Shown: in pieces, positions 1-7,465 of the stretch
How the letters are laid out: each line of letters begins with the position of its first letter
Position numbering within the stretch: the first letter of the stretch is position 1
Assembly (NCBI GenBank): GCA_944321175.1
Contig: CALUKI010000027.1
Location: 1 to 49,827, forward strand
Length of the DNA: 49,827 nucleotides
Direction of reading: 5' to 3'
Source: an uncultured Alistipes sp.
Lineage (GTDB): Bacteria > Bacteroidota > Bacteroidia > Bacteroidales > Rikenellaceae
The notes under the pieces: model-generated
Told to the model about the DNA's origin: nothing
Databases searched by the model: none
Seen by the model: the letters and a program-made list of their open reading frames with translations, nothing else
Translations under genes and position numbers: made by a program

Positions 1-120
<120 letters not shown>

Positions 121-284
121 AAAAAAATTCATGTATCGTTAGAGTCCTGACTACTTCATTTTCCTTAAAGGAAATGACAGATAAATACTACACTTTTTCT
201 CAATTTACCAGTAATTCAAAGAACCGATTTCGAAAACCTTTCAGCCTCGTCCGTCTCTTGGTTCCGAAGGTTTCTGCAACCTCT

Positions 285-424
285 TTTTCGAAGCGGAAAG
301 TGGTGCAAAGGTAAACTCTTTTTTTGACTTCACCAAATTTCCGAAGATTTTTTTCGGATTTTTTCAACCCGACCCTCTTCAGAGCAACCACCCTTTTCGA
401 AGCGGAAAGCGGATGCAAAGGTAA
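285..424. repeat. Direct repeat carrying the two proximal rRNA promoters
   Basis: A segment of about 30 nt beginning TTTTCGAAGCGGAAAG and ending GCAAAGGTAA occurs at 285-314 and 394-424 with few differences. The repeat unit includes the -7 box, so the two proximal promoters look like a tandem duplication. The poly-T and CCAAA that follow each copy are also similar. Confidence 0.75.
306..337 (-). promoter_or_regulatory. rRNA promoter, proximal of three
   Basis: On the minus strand TTTG (337-334) is followed after 20 nt by TACCTTTG (313-306), an exact match to the Bacteroidota sigma-ABfr promoter form. It is the nearest of three such promoters to the 16S gene, about 185 nt upstream of its 5' end. 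Confidence 0.85.
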
Positions 425-447
425 GACCTTTTTTTGAATCCGCCAAA
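416..447 (-). promoter_or_regulatory. rRNA promoter, middle of three
   Basis: On the minus strand TTTG (447-444), a 20-nt spacer and TACCTTTG (423-416). It has the same boxes and spacing as the proximal promoter and lies in the second copy of a short direct repeat. Confidence 0.83.
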
Positions 448-548
448 GATTTCAAAAAGAACATTGCAATCGCCGAACATCCCGTCTGTTGTGCCGCAGA
501 AAACCGCATCTTTCACGACAGGAACGCATGTTTTTCCGATTGCGGGTG

Positions 549-579
549 CAAAGGTAATGACAATTTCGGATTCTGCAAA
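549..579 (-). promoter_or_regulatory. rRNA promoter, distal of three
   Basis: On the minus strand TTTG (579-576), a 19-nt spacer and TACCTTTG (556-549). The -7 box is identical to those of the other two rRNA promoters, but the surrounding sequence differs from the repeat that carries them. Confidence 0.82.
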
Positions 580-633
580 TATTTTTTGCTTTTTTCTCGC
601 TTTTCAAACGTCTTTCGGTCAATAAACCGGACA

Positions 634-1130
634 CCGATATGGATATACCTAATTATTATATAAATATCCGGTATCCGTGAGGCTCCTTCCCCAGCCGGAA
701 GACGCCGGTTTGAGAAAATCGGGAGAGCGTCCCTGCAGATCCAAGGAGCGGGTCTGCCGGCATGAGCCCCGGCCTCGGTATTGCCGGCGGCATGACCGGC
801 GGCACTCATACCGTCGCGCAGATTGAGGCCATTCCCTGGGGACGACAATTCCGGAGAGACTCGCCGAATGCAGCATGGGCAAAAAGCAGGAGCCCCATTT
901 CCAGGCGATTATCGTATCCATGGCAGATGCAGGGAAGCGGCTCCGGCAGAACCGCCTGCGGCCGGCACGTTGAAGCGGCAACGGGCGTATCGTGGAACCC
1001 GCCATACCTTGAGTCGTATCGGCCGGAGACTGTTTTCGGAGCACCTGCACAAAAAACGGTGCCCCATTCGGATCCGGACGAAAGGGTGTCCGGCACTGCC
1101 GTGGAGAAAAGAGCCGGGGAGCTGTCTGCC
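634..1130. other. Intergenic region, no gene supported
   Basis: This stretch lies between the rRNA promoters and the terminator of the subtilase gene. Several open frames of about 100-160 codons overlap one another on both strands, but none has a recognisable product, a consensus promoter or sensible composition. They look like chance frames in G+C-rich DNA. A short imperfect hairpin (GGATAT with ATATCC) sits near 637-666. I see nothing else. Confidence 0.6.
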
Positions 1131-1166
1131 CAAAAAAAGGAGACGTGACCGATACACGTCTCCTTT
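1131..1166 (-). terminator. Intrinsic terminator of the subtilase gene
   Basis: A perfect 12-bp stem (1136-1147 with 1155-1166, core GGAGACGTG/CACGTCTCC, 7-nt loop) is followed on the minus strand by a T run (plus-strand A's at 1132-1138). It lies about 40 nt beyond the stop codon of the subtilase gene. Confidence 0.88.
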
Positions 1167-1204
1167 CCTGCGGATTCGGCGGGAAGAGCCGATGACGGGC
1201 CTTG

Positions 1205-3247
1205 CTACAACCAACCGTCCGAAGTATTGGTCTGGCTGCGAACCGTCACCACGAAGCGTTGCGAAACGACCGTTCCCTCGAAACCTTCGGCCGACACCGT
1301 AATCCTGGCCTGACCGACATTCTTGGCCAGAACCTTGAGGATTCCATCGTTTACCTCCACCTTTACGACGCGTTCGTCGTTGGCCGAGGCCGTATAGTTC
1401 TTGACGGCATCATCCGTAAAATACTCCTTCAGGGGGAAGCTGGCCGTCGGCGTCCCTTTCTTTATCAGCTGATTGGAAATCTGTTTCGTCACTTCGGGCG
1501 GCACCTGCTGGCCAAAGGCCGTACGCAGATTCTCCAGAAACAGATCCGCATCGACATACCCCGCGCCCATCTTTCCCTGATAGTCCGAAAGGTTGAGCAC
1601 CAGGTTGTTCAGCAACGGAATAGTCTTGGTGCCTGTCAGATAGGGATCGATCGGATGGACGCTCTCCAGCAACACGTTTTTAAATTCCTCGGCCGACATC
1701 CGGAATCCCAACTGTGAAAGATAGGACAAACCCAATGCCGCAACACCCGACACATGCGGGCAGGCCATCGAAGTACCTTGCAGATAGCCGTAGCATCCCG
1801 TCGTCAGGTTTGCATCCCGACGATCCACATAGCGCGTGACATTGGGATCACAGAGGATCGTACTCAATACGCCGCCGTTGTCCGTATTGTCATCCGAATT
1901 CGACAGGTCGCCGCCGGGTGCCGTCACATCCACCTCGTCATTGTAGCAGGTATAATAGGCGGGGAGGAGATCCGAACCCATTGCCGCCACCGATACCACC
2001 CTGTCGTAGCTGGCCGGATATTCGGGAACCGGGCCGAACAGATCTCCGTCATTTCCGGCGGCAAAGATCACCAGTCCGCCCTGAATCGGAGAATCGGGAT
2101 TGTCGCTTCCGGCCGTTGCGATAAAGTAGTCGATGGCTGTTCTTTCCGCCGAATTTTCAAAATAGGATTTCATTGCTGCGACCTCCGAACTGGTGCCGCG
2201 TGTATAGGAATACCCCCAACTGCACTGACAGATCAAGGCGCCGTTATCGGCTGCAAAACGGAATGCATCGGGCGACGAAGAGTATGTCTGTTGATTCGGA
2301 TCGCCGAAGATCTGGCACGACATGATCTTTACACCGCCCGAACCATTCCGCCCACCGGCGATGCCGCAGACTCCCAGTCCGTTGTTATTGACTGCCGCTA
2401 TCGTACCGGCGACATGGGTTCCATGATCGGCATTGAAGCCCTCTTCATCGACATACGACCAGTCAAGCGTCTTTCTGCCGTTAAGGTAGTTGCAGAAGTT
2501 TTTGCCGTAGCGCTCATCCTCGCTTGCAGGGTCGGGATTCACCCACATGTTGTCCGCCAGATCGGGATGCGTGTACTGCACGGCCTGATCCAGCACGGCA
2601 ACAACGACCCCCTCGTTTCCCTGACTCTTCTCCCATGCGTCATAGAGATTGATGTCGGCTCCGGCGGCAGAGATCCTCACCGTCTGACCGTCATTGTGGT
2701 AATGCCACTGTTCGGGCAGAAGCGGATCGTTCATCGGCATTGAAGCGCGCGTCGCCGCCGAAGAAGAGGGCGTTGTCGCGACATAGGGCCGCACGGGGAA
2801 ACGTTCGCGAAGCTGGGGGCGATGAGCATATTCGAGGAGTTCCACACGTTTGTCCTCGCTCAACGAACGCACCATCTGCTGCAAGGGCAGGGTCTCGTCA
2901 AAGGTGACCACATACCACTGATGCAGACCGAATGCACGGTGACGCTCCTCGAAGCGGGGATCCGAGCCGAACAGCGGCGCAATCCGATCGACCCCTTTTG
3001 CGGCGAGCAGTTCATCGACGGAGACGAATTCCGAGCGCGTCGGCGACGCGGCCAGCGCGGCGGCAAGGGAATCGGCCGCCGTTGTCCGGAACTTGACGAT
3101 CAGTTGTCCCTTGACGGCGCCCTCGGCCGAGAAAAGAACCTTCACGGCCGAAGAGGAAGTCTCCGTGTCGGGATCCGGCATTTCCGCATCCTTCATGCAT
3201 CCGGCCAGCATGAGCAGACTCAGCAGCAACAGATAATTTTTCTTCAT
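1205..3247 (-). CDS. S8 family (subtilisin-like) serine protease, lipoprotein
   Basis: This 680-aa secreted peptidase has an N-terminal signal ending in a lipobox (LMLAGC, Cys17), so it is probably a surface or periplasmic lipoprotein. The catalytic triad is visible: Asp220 in VVVAVLDQAVQYTHPDL, His275 in DHGTHVAGT and Ser493 in GTSMACPHVSG; the oxyanion Asn399 is in FAAGNDG. Residues about 45-145 look like the N-terminal propeptide-like region of the fervidolysin type (QLIVKFR, WYVVTFD). After the protease domain, about residues 605-675 resemble an Ig-like beta domain (VVKVEVNDGILKVLAKNVGQ). It is transcribed alone, divergent from lspA, and ends at its own terminator. Substrate unknown; the peptidase call is secure. 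Confidence 0.93.
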   Translation of the reverse strand: MKKNYLLLLSLLMLAGCMKDAEMPDPDTETSSSAVKVLFSAEGAVKGQLIVKFRTTAADSLAAALAASPTRSEFVSVDELLAAKGVDRIAPLFGSDPRFEERHRAFGLHQWYVVTFDETLPLQQMVRSLSEDKRVELLEYAHRPQLRERFPVRPYVATTPSSSAATRASMPMNDPLLPEQWHYHNDGQTVRISAAGADINLYDAWEKSQGNEGVVVAVLDQAVQYTHPDLADNMWVNPDPASEDERYGKNFCNYLNGRKTLDWSYVDEEGFNADHGTHVAGTIAAVNNNGLGVCGIAGGRNGSGGVKIMSCQIFGDPNQQTYSSSPDAFRFAADNGALICQCSWGYSYTRGTSSEVAAMKSYFENSAERTAIDYFIATAGSDNPDSPIQGGLVIFAAGNDGDLFGPVPEYPASYDRVVSVAAMGSDLLPAYYTCYNDEVDVTAPGGDLSNSDDNTDNGGVLSTILCDPNVTRYVDRRDANLTTGCYGYLQGTSMACPHVSGVAALGLSYLSQLGFRMSAEEFKNVLLESVHPIDPYLTGTKTIPLLNNLVLNLSDYQGKMGAGYVDADLFLENLRTAFGQQVPPEVTKQISNQLIKKGTPTASFPLKEYFTDDAVKNYTASANDERVVKVEVNDGILKVLAKNVGQARITVSAEGFEGTVVSQRFVVTVRSQTNTSDGWL

Positions 3248-3269
3248 AAACGTGTGTTGTAACGAACTT

Positions 3270-3277
3270 CAAAGATA
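3270..3277 (-). promoter_or_regulatory. -7 element for the subtilase gene
   Basis: On the minus strand TATCTTTG (3277-3270) lies 23 nt before the ATG at 3247. No clear TTTG lies 19-20 nt upstream, so only the -7 box is supported. Confidence 0.55.
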
Positions 3278-3328
3278 GGAAAAATTCGAGAAAGAGGCGC
3301 TCCCGACATGAAAATTCGGTTTTTTTGT

Positions 3329-3336
3329 TACTTTTG
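3329..3336 (+). promoter_or_regulatory. -7 element for lspA
   Basis: TACTTTTG (TAnnTTTG) ends only 9 nt before the ATG at 3346, which implies a very short or absent 5' leader. The upstream box is weak. The element overlaps the longer TTG-initiated frame, which argues against a start at 3325. Confidence 0.55.
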
Positions 3337-3345
3337 CCAAAAATT

Positions 3346-3960
3346 ATGCAGCCGATGAATGCCAAGAAACTCACCATTCTGCTGGTTCTGCTGGTCCTTG
3401 TCGATCAGGCACTGAAGATCTGGGTAAAGACGCACATGACGCTCGACGAAGCCATCATGGTCATTCCGACCTGGTTCCAGCTGCGGTTCGTCGAGAACAA
3501 CGGTGCGGCATTCGGCATGCAGCTCTCTGCCGGTACGGCGTTCGACTGGGGGAAACTCATCCTGAGCTGTTTCCGGCTGGCCATGATCGGATTGCTGGGG
3601 TACTATCTGCGATACCTGCTTCGCCGCAAGACGCCGGCCGGCGTGCTCGTGGGATTGACGCTCATCCTGGCCGGAGCCGTCGGCAACATGATCGACAGTG
3701 CATTCTATGGGGTGGTCTTCTCGGCATCCACACCGACGCAGGTGGCGCATTTCGGGGACGGATACGCCCCGCTGATGATGGGACGGGTCGTCGATATGTT
3801 CTATTTCCCCCTTTTCCAGTGGAATGGCGTTCCCCGCTGGCTCTCCTTTCTGGTTGACAGCCGCAACTACTTTTTCGGCGCCATCTTCAATCTGGCCGAT
3901 GCCTACATCTCGGTTGCGGTCGTTTATCTGCTGATCTTCCAATACAAATTCTTCAAATGA
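3346..3960 (+). CDS. lspA: Lipoprotein signal peptidase (signal peptidase II)
   Basis: LspA is the inner-membrane aspartyl protease that cleaves the signal peptide of prolipoproteins after diacylglyceryl transfer. The 204-aa product has four hydrophobic segments and the two catalytic aspartate motifs: GNMIDS (Asp117, usually GNxxDR) and FNLADAYI (Asp185). The N-terminal motifs LVDQALKIWV and RFVENNGAAFGM are characteristic. It is longer than the roughly 160-aa proteobacterial enzyme because of loops at about residues 125-170, as is usual in Bacteroidota. I chose ATG 3346 because a -7 box overlaps the upstream TTG frame; ATG 3355 is also possible. It stands alone, divergent from the lipoprotein protease gene. 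Confidence 0.94.
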   Translation: MQPMNAKKLTILLVLLVLVDQALKIWVKTHMTLDEAIMVIPTWFQLRFVENNGAAFGMQLSAGTAFDWGKLILSCFRLAMIGLLGYYLRYLLRRKTPAGVLVGLTLILAGAVGNMIDSAFYGVVFSASTPTQVAHFGDGYAPLMMGRVVDMFYFPLFQWNGVPRWLSFLVDSRNYFFGAIFNLADAYISVAVVYLLIFQYKFFK

Positions 3961-4170
3961 CGGAACAGGCCATCGCGGCCGGGCTTATATCCGGAAAATA
4001 TCCGCCGGCCCGCAGCACGGCGCTCCTCCCACGCAAAATCCCGCTCCTGCACACATGATGCAGGCCATATCGTGCCGCTCCTCCCGCCGAGATGTCCCCG
4101 GCAAAAGGGGCAGGGGAAAACGATTTGCAATTTTTTTTCTTGGAAATCATGAAAGTTTCCGAAAATGTAT

Positions 4171-4178
4171 TACCTTTG
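4171..4178 (+). promoter_or_regulatory. -7 element for tRNA-Leu(CAG)
   Basis: TACCTTTG, identical to the rRNA -7 boxes, lies 29 nt before the mature tRNA. The -33 region is not clear. Confidence 0.65.
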
Positions 4179-4207
4179 CACCACGCAAACCGTCAAGGTG
4201 CGTCAAC

Positions 4208-4289
4208 GCCCAGGTGGCGGAACTGGTAGACGCGCACGTTTCAGGTGCGTGTGCCGCGAGGCGTGCAGGTTCGATTCCTGTCCTGGGCA
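4208..4289 (+). tRNA. tRNA-Leu, anticodon CAG
   Basis: The gene folds as a class II tRNA: acceptor GCCCAGG pairs with CCTGGGC, the D arm is GCGGAACTGGTAGACGC, the anticodon stem is CACGT/GCGTG with loop TTCAGGT (anticodon CAG), there is a long variable arm, and the T arm is CAGGTTCGATTCCTG. The discriminator base is A (4289). The 3' CCA is not encoded (CTG follows). Confidence 0.95.
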
Positions 4290-4292
4290 CTG

Positions 4293-4325
4293 AAAACCCC
4301 GTTGGAAATTCCAACGGGGTTTCTT
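4293..4325 (+). terminator. Intrinsic terminator after tRNA-Leu(CAG)
   Basis: A stem ACCCCGTTGGAA/TTCCAACGGGGT with A and T tails on either side, about 4294-4322, lies directly downstream of the tRNA. The C-rich stretch beyond it includes a C9 tract at 4354-4362. Confidence 0.85.
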
Positions 4326-4469
4326 GTTGCCGTTTCGCCCCGGCCCGCCGCTGCCCCCCCCCGCCCGCAAGACCCCTGACTCCGGCCGCCCCTCTACACG
4401 CATTACAGCAATACCTACCCGGATTCCGGTTTTTTACCCCTTCGGAATCCCGATCTCGAAGAAATGAAT

Positions 4470-4477
4470 TATCTTTG
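4470..4477 (+). promoter_or_regulatory. -7 element for the AraC-type regulator
   Basis: TATCTTTG lies 25 nt before the ATG at 4503. I do not see a clear -33 box. Confidence 0.5.
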
Positions 4478-4502
4478 AGACGAACATCTGAAACCTCATG
4501 CT

Positions 4503-5405
4503 ATGGAGAAAAGAATCCGCAATATCGAAACCGTCTTCGAGTACAACGATTCGCTGGGAATCGAGACACTCCATCCCCAGGTCAGCGTCATCGATCTGTC
4601 CAAGGCAAAACCGATACGACATGCGCGCCAGACATTCAGCTTTTATGCGATTTTCCTCAAAGAGGTCAAATGCGGGGAGCTGCTTTACGGGAGAAACCGC
4701 TACGACTATCAGGAGGGGACACTCGTCTGTCTGGCTCCGGGGCAGGTCATCGGCGTCGAGGACAACGGCGAGACCTATCAGCCCAAAGGGTGGGCTCTGG
4801 TCTTCCATCCCGATCTGATCCGGGGGACGACGCTCGGACAACACATGAAAGAGTACACCTTCTTCTCCTACGAGGTCAACGAAGCGCTCCACCTCTCCGA
4901 ACGGGAGAGACAGCTGGTCATCGACTGCATGCAGAAAATCCGCCTCGAACTGGAACATGCCATCGACCGTCACAGCAGGCGGCTCGTGGCCATCCAGATC
5001 GAGGTGCTGCTCGACTACTGCCTGCGTTTTTACGAACGGCAGTTCATTACACGGACAACGGTCAACCACGATGTGCTGACTCGCTTCGAGCGCCTCCTCG
5101 ACGACTATTTCAACGACGATCGCGCCCAGCGGGAGGGGGTGCCGACCGTAAAATACTGTGCCGGGGAATTGTGCCTGTCGCCCAACTATTTCGGAGATCT
5201 GGTCAAGAAGGAGACGGGCAAAACCGCCCAGGAGTATATCCAGCTCAAGCTCATCGACGTCGCCAAGGATCGGATCCTCGATCCCGCAAAGAGCATCGGG
5301 CAGGTCGCATACGAACTCGGATTCCAATATCCGCAGCATTTTACCCGGCTCTTCAAGAGAATCACAGGACGCACGCCCGTCGAATATCGGTCGGGCCTCT
5401 GCTGA
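4503..5405 (+). CDS. AraC family transcriptional regulator
   Basis: This 300-aa protein has the usual two-part layout. Residues 1 to about 165 form a cupin-like sensing domain (LVCLAPGQVIGVEDNG, GWALVFHPDLI). Residues about 200-298 form the AraC/XylS DNA-binding domain with two helix-turn-helix motifs (CAGELCLSPNYFGDLVKKETG and IGQVAYELGFQYPQHFTRLFKR, then GRTPVEYR). The length is standard. It is a single gene between tRNA-Leu and the recombinase gene, so its targets cannot be told from context. A strong hairpin follows the stop codon. The family call is secure; ligand and regulon are unknown. Confidence 0.93.
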   Translation: MEKRIRNIETVFEYNDSLGIETLHPQVSVIDLSKAKPIRHARQTFSFYAIFLKEVKCGELLYGRNRYDYQEGTLVCLAPGQVIGVEDNGETYQPKGWALVFHPDLIRGTTLGQHMKEYTFFSYEVNEALHLSERERQLVIDCMQKIRLELEHAIDRHSRRLVAIQIEVLLDYCLRFYERQFITRTTVNHDVLTRFERLLDDYFNDDRAQREGVPTVKYCAGELCLSPNYFGDLVKKETGKTAQEYIQLKLIDVAKDRILDPAKSIGQVAYELGFQYPQHFTRLFKRITGRTPVEYRSGLC

Positions 5406-5428
5406 CGCACACGCGGAAGCCGGAATCC

Positions 5429-5466
5429 GAACAGGTCGCGGCAAGCCCGTTTGCCGCGACCTGTTC
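5429..5466. terminator. Perfect 16-bp hairpin after the AraC gene
   Basis: GAACAGGTCGCGGCAA (5429-5444) pairs perfectly with TTGCCGCGACCTGTTC (5451-5466) around a 6-nt loop. No U run follows on either strand, so it may be a U-less terminator or an RNA end-protecting hairpin. The G+C-rich stretch from here to 5660 contains smaller hairpins (GCCCGCA/TGCGGGC, CCTCCG/CGGAGG) and no gene. Confidence 0.6.
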
Positions 5467-5677
5467 ACCCTTTCGCTGCGGGCCGCTGCGCACGGCCGCA
5501 ACCTGAGGGCATGGCGGGACGGGCGCTGCACTCCGGCACACCGCCCGCACCCATGCGGGCAGGGAGTGTCCTCCGCCAGACAACGGAGGGCCGGCATGCG
5601 GTCTGTTCTCCGGCCTGCGGGAGCTCCGGAAGCACGGCGTCCGGTACGGAACGCCCGCCATTCCGGAAAATTAATCG

Positions 5678-5685
5678 TATCTTTG
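5678..5685 (+). promoter_or_regulatory. -7 element for the recombinase gene
   Basis: TATCTTTG ends 6 nt before the ATG at 5692, so transcription would begin at or beside the start codon (leaderless or nearly so). This also fixes the start: the long upstream extension of the frame precedes the promoter. Confidence 0.6.
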
Positions 5686-5691
5686 TATCGC

Positions 5692-6606
5692 ATGCTGGAC
5701 GATTTCCTTACATACCTTGAAGCCGAACGGCGATACTCTCCGCTGACAATCCGAAACTACCGGCGGGACATCGGCCGTTTCATGCAATGGCTGCAGACCA
5801 ACGGCAAATCGACCGAACCGTCCGACATCAGGGCCGAGCACCTTCATGAATGGATTCTCTACCGGACCGAGCATGACCGCATCGGTGCGGCATCGATGAA
5901 TCGGGAGCTCTCTTCCCTGCGAACGCTGTGGCACTATCTGCGGCTGAAAGGGTTTGCCGTCCACGACCTTTTCAGAGGCATCCAACCGCTCCGGACACCC
6001 AAACGGTTGCCCGTATTCGTCTCCGAGACCAACATGTCGAAGATCATCGGCCACTCCGCCCAAGAGGAACTGTCGGACGATTTCCTGAGGACACGCAACG
6101 CACTTATCGTCATAATGCTGTATGCCTGCGGCCTGCGGCTTGCGGAGTTGGTCGGCGTCGATCGGGACCACTTCAGCGACGACGGCCGGCAGCTGCGTGT
6201 TTTGGGGAAAGGCGACAAGGAACGCATCGTACCGATCGTCGAACCGCTCAGAATCCGTATTCGCGACTATTTGCAGTTGATTGACCGGCAGAATATTTGC
6301 AATTCTCAGGAAAAAGCCCTATTTTTAACACACAAAGGAAACCGTATCTCCCGAAGCACCGTACAGCGTGTCGTGTACCGCATGCTGGCGGCGGAAAGCG
6401 TGCAGGGGAAGAAAAGTCCGCACGTCCTGCGCCATACCTTCGCCACGATGCTGCTGAATTACGGAGCCGACATGCGCGAGATACAGGAGTTGCTGGGGCA
6501 CACGTCCCTGCAGGCAACGCAGATTTACACGCATAACAGCATCGCCCGGCTTCAGGAGGTCTATGCGCAGGCGCACCCCCGTGAGCGATGCCACGAAAAG
6601 AGTTGA
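5692..6606 (+). CDS. xerC: Tyrosine recombinase, XerC/XerD type
   Basis: This 304-aa site-specific recombinase most likely resolves chromosome dimers at dif. Residues 1 to about 85 are the SAM-like core-binding domain (FLTYLEAERRYSPLTIRNYRRDI). The catalytic domain carries the full set of residues: Arg149 (ACGLRLAE), Lys173 (LGKGDKER), His244 and Arg247 (HVLRHTFA), His270 (LLGHTS) and Tyr279 (TQIYTHN). Length and motifs match chromosomal Xer proteins rather than phage integrases, and no att sites or phage genes are near. hpf follows 70 nt downstream, an arrangement common in Bacteroidota. XerC rather than XerD is inferred from that neighbourhood. Confidence 0.9.
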   Translation: MLDDFLTYLEAERRYSPLTIRNYRRDIGRFMQWLQTNGKSTEPSDIRAEHLHEWILYRTEHDRIGAASMNRELSSLRTLWHYLRLKGFAVHDLFRGIQPLRTPKRLPVFVSETNMSKIIGHSAQEELSDDFLRTRNALIVIMLYACGLRLAELVGVDRDHFSDDGRQLRVLGKGDKERIVPIVEPLRIRIRDYLQLIDRQNICNSQEKALFLTHKGNRISRSTVQRVVYRMLAAESVQGKKSPHVLRHTFATMLLNYGADMREIQELLGHTSLQATQIYTHNSIARLQEVYAQAHPRERCHEKS

Positions 6607-6676
6607 ACTCCGTCCTTTAGCGGATCCGTTTCGCAGAAAGGCGGCCAATGATTATCAAACCTTAAAAGAAAAGGCT

Positions 6677-6970
6677 ATGAACGTACAGATTCAGTCCGTG
6701 AAATTCGATGCCGACAAGAAGTTGGTCGATTTCGTTGAAAACAAAATGTCGAAATTGGAACGTTTCACCGACCGAACGACCGGGGCAGAGGTGATTCTCA
6801 AGTTGGATAAGGATTTCGAGAGAGGAAACAAGGTTGCGACCATTACGCTCCACATGCCCGGAGAGGATCTGGTCGCGGAGCATCAGGCCCGGACCTTCGA
6901 GGAGGCCGTCGATGTAGCGATCGACGCTCTCAAGCGCCAGATCGAAAAATTCAAGGAGAAGACCAAATGA
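6677..6970 (+). CDS. hpf: Ribosome hibernation promoting factor, short form
   Basis: This 97-aa protein of the RaiA/HPF family binds the 30S decoding region and inactivates ribosomes in stationary phase. The motifs MNVQIQSVKFDADKKLVDFVENKMSK and the FEEAVDVAIDALKRQIEK helix are characteristic of the single-domain short HPF; there is no C-terminal dimerisation domain. I chose ATG 6677 because a frame from 6563 would overlap the recombinase gene and add unrelated residues. It is probably co-transcribed with xerC and is followed by a terminator. Confidence 0.92.
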   Translation: MNVQIQSVKFDADKKLVDFVENKMSKLERFTDRTTGAEVILKLDKDFERGNKVATITLHMPGEDLVAEHQARTFEEAVDVAIDALKRQIEKFKEKTK

Positions 6971-7009
6971 CAAAGGCACATACGCCCGCCGCAGGACGGT
7001 GCGACGAAA

Positions 7010-7034
7010 GAGGATCGAAATCGGTCCTCTTTTT
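7010..7034 (+). terminator. Intrinsic terminator after hpf
   Basis: GAGGATCG (7010-7017) pairs with CGGTCCTC (7022-7029, one G-U pair) around AAAT, followed by TTTTT. It separates hpf from the trp leader unit. Confidence 0.85.
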
Positions 7035-7198
7035 CGTTGATTCCCTCAGGCGGAACCCGAAAGCCGCGGATGAACCGGAAAAGGGCAGCGCATTGACATA
7101 TTATTAAAGGTATTCGCAATGAAATGGGGGGAGCATTTTATTTTCGGGATTTTTCTCATTTTCTTCCGCAAATCGGTTCATAAATAAAATTTTTTGCG

Positions 7199-7206
7199 TA
7201 TATTTG
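7199..7206 (+). promoter_or_regulatory. -7 element of the trp leader transcript
   Basis: TATATTTG. Transcription from here would begin near 7212, about 45 nt before the leader ATG. No consensus -33 box at 19-20 nt. A small hairpin (TCCGG/CCGGA) lies between promoter and leader peptide. Confidence 0.6.
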
Positions 7207-7255
7207 TCTCGTCAGCTTCCGGAACGGAATTCCGGAGAACGAAACAAAAAGAGAC

Positions 7256-7318
7256 ATGTTGACAAATCGCACTTCGCAGAACTGGTGGTGGCACTCGTTG
7301 ATTCCAAGTAAACAATGA
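7256..7318 (+). CDS. trpL: trp leader peptide (WWW)
   Basis: This 20-codon frame, MLTNRTSQNWWWHSLIPSKQ, has three consecutive TGG Trp codons at 7283-7291 and a TGA stop at 7316-7318. It sits between a -7 promoter box and an intrinsic terminator, upstream of a tryptophan synthase gene. This is the arrangement of a ribosome-mediated attenuator: stalling at the Trp codons reports low charged tRNA-Trp. No strong Shine-Dalgarno is seen, which is normal in Bacteroidota. Three Trp in 20 residues, at this place, is very unlikely by chance. The peptide itself probably has no other function. Confidence 0.9.
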   Translation: MLTNRTSQNWWWHSLIPSKQ

Positions 7319-7378
7319 GGCCTGAGCTGCTGTGCTGAGATTTACAGAATAAAAAAGCCGAAGGAATCCGTTGTTTAC
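7308..7378 (+). promoter_or_regulatory. trp attenuator: antiterminator pairing
   Basis: GTAAACAATG (7308-7317), which overlaps the leader stop codon, can pair with CGTTGTTTAC (7369-7378), 10 bp with one G-U. The second strand covers part of the 5' arm and the loop of the terminator at 7364-7394, so the two structures exclude each other. A ribosome stalled on the Trp codons (to 7291, footprint to about 7306) leaves 7308-7317 free to form the antiterminator; one that reaches the stop codon covers it and the terminator forms. Confidence 0.82.
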
Positions 7379-7401
7379 GCAGAACAACGGATTCTTTTTT
7401 T
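7364..7401 (+). terminator. Attenuator terminator upstream of trpB
   Basis: A perfect 12-bp stem, GAATCCGTTGTT (7364-7375) with AACAACGGATTC (7383-7394), 7-nt loop, is followed by seven T's (7395-7401). It lies 64 nt before the trpB start codon and after the leader peptide. Confidence 0.93.
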
Positions 7402-7465
7402 GCAGCCGGACGGAAACGGGGAAATACGAATCACAAATATTCAGACATCTAAAAGTTTACCGATT

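Noticed and set aside
762..1302. Overlapping frames of 101-159 codons on both strands between the rRNA promoters and the subtilase gene
   Set aside because: They overlap one another, cross the minus-strand terminator, and resemble no protein. No promoter with Bacteroidota boxes precedes them.
5470..5660. Structured RNA gene between the AraC gene and xerC
   Set aside because: Several small G+C-rich hairpins occur, but there is no promoter-terminator pair and no match to RNase P, tmRNA or SRP RNA cores. Hairpins are expected by chance at this composition.
5692..6606. Phage or transposon integrase
   Set aside because: Length, catalytic spacing and the hpf neighbour match a chromosomal Xer recombinase. 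No att repeats, excisionase or phage genes are nearby.
6971..7465. tRNA cluster and tuf expected after hpf
   Set aside because: In several Bacteroidota hpf precedes tRNA genes and tuf. No tRNA-like cloverleaf or tuf is present here; the stretch holds the hpf terminator and the trp leader.
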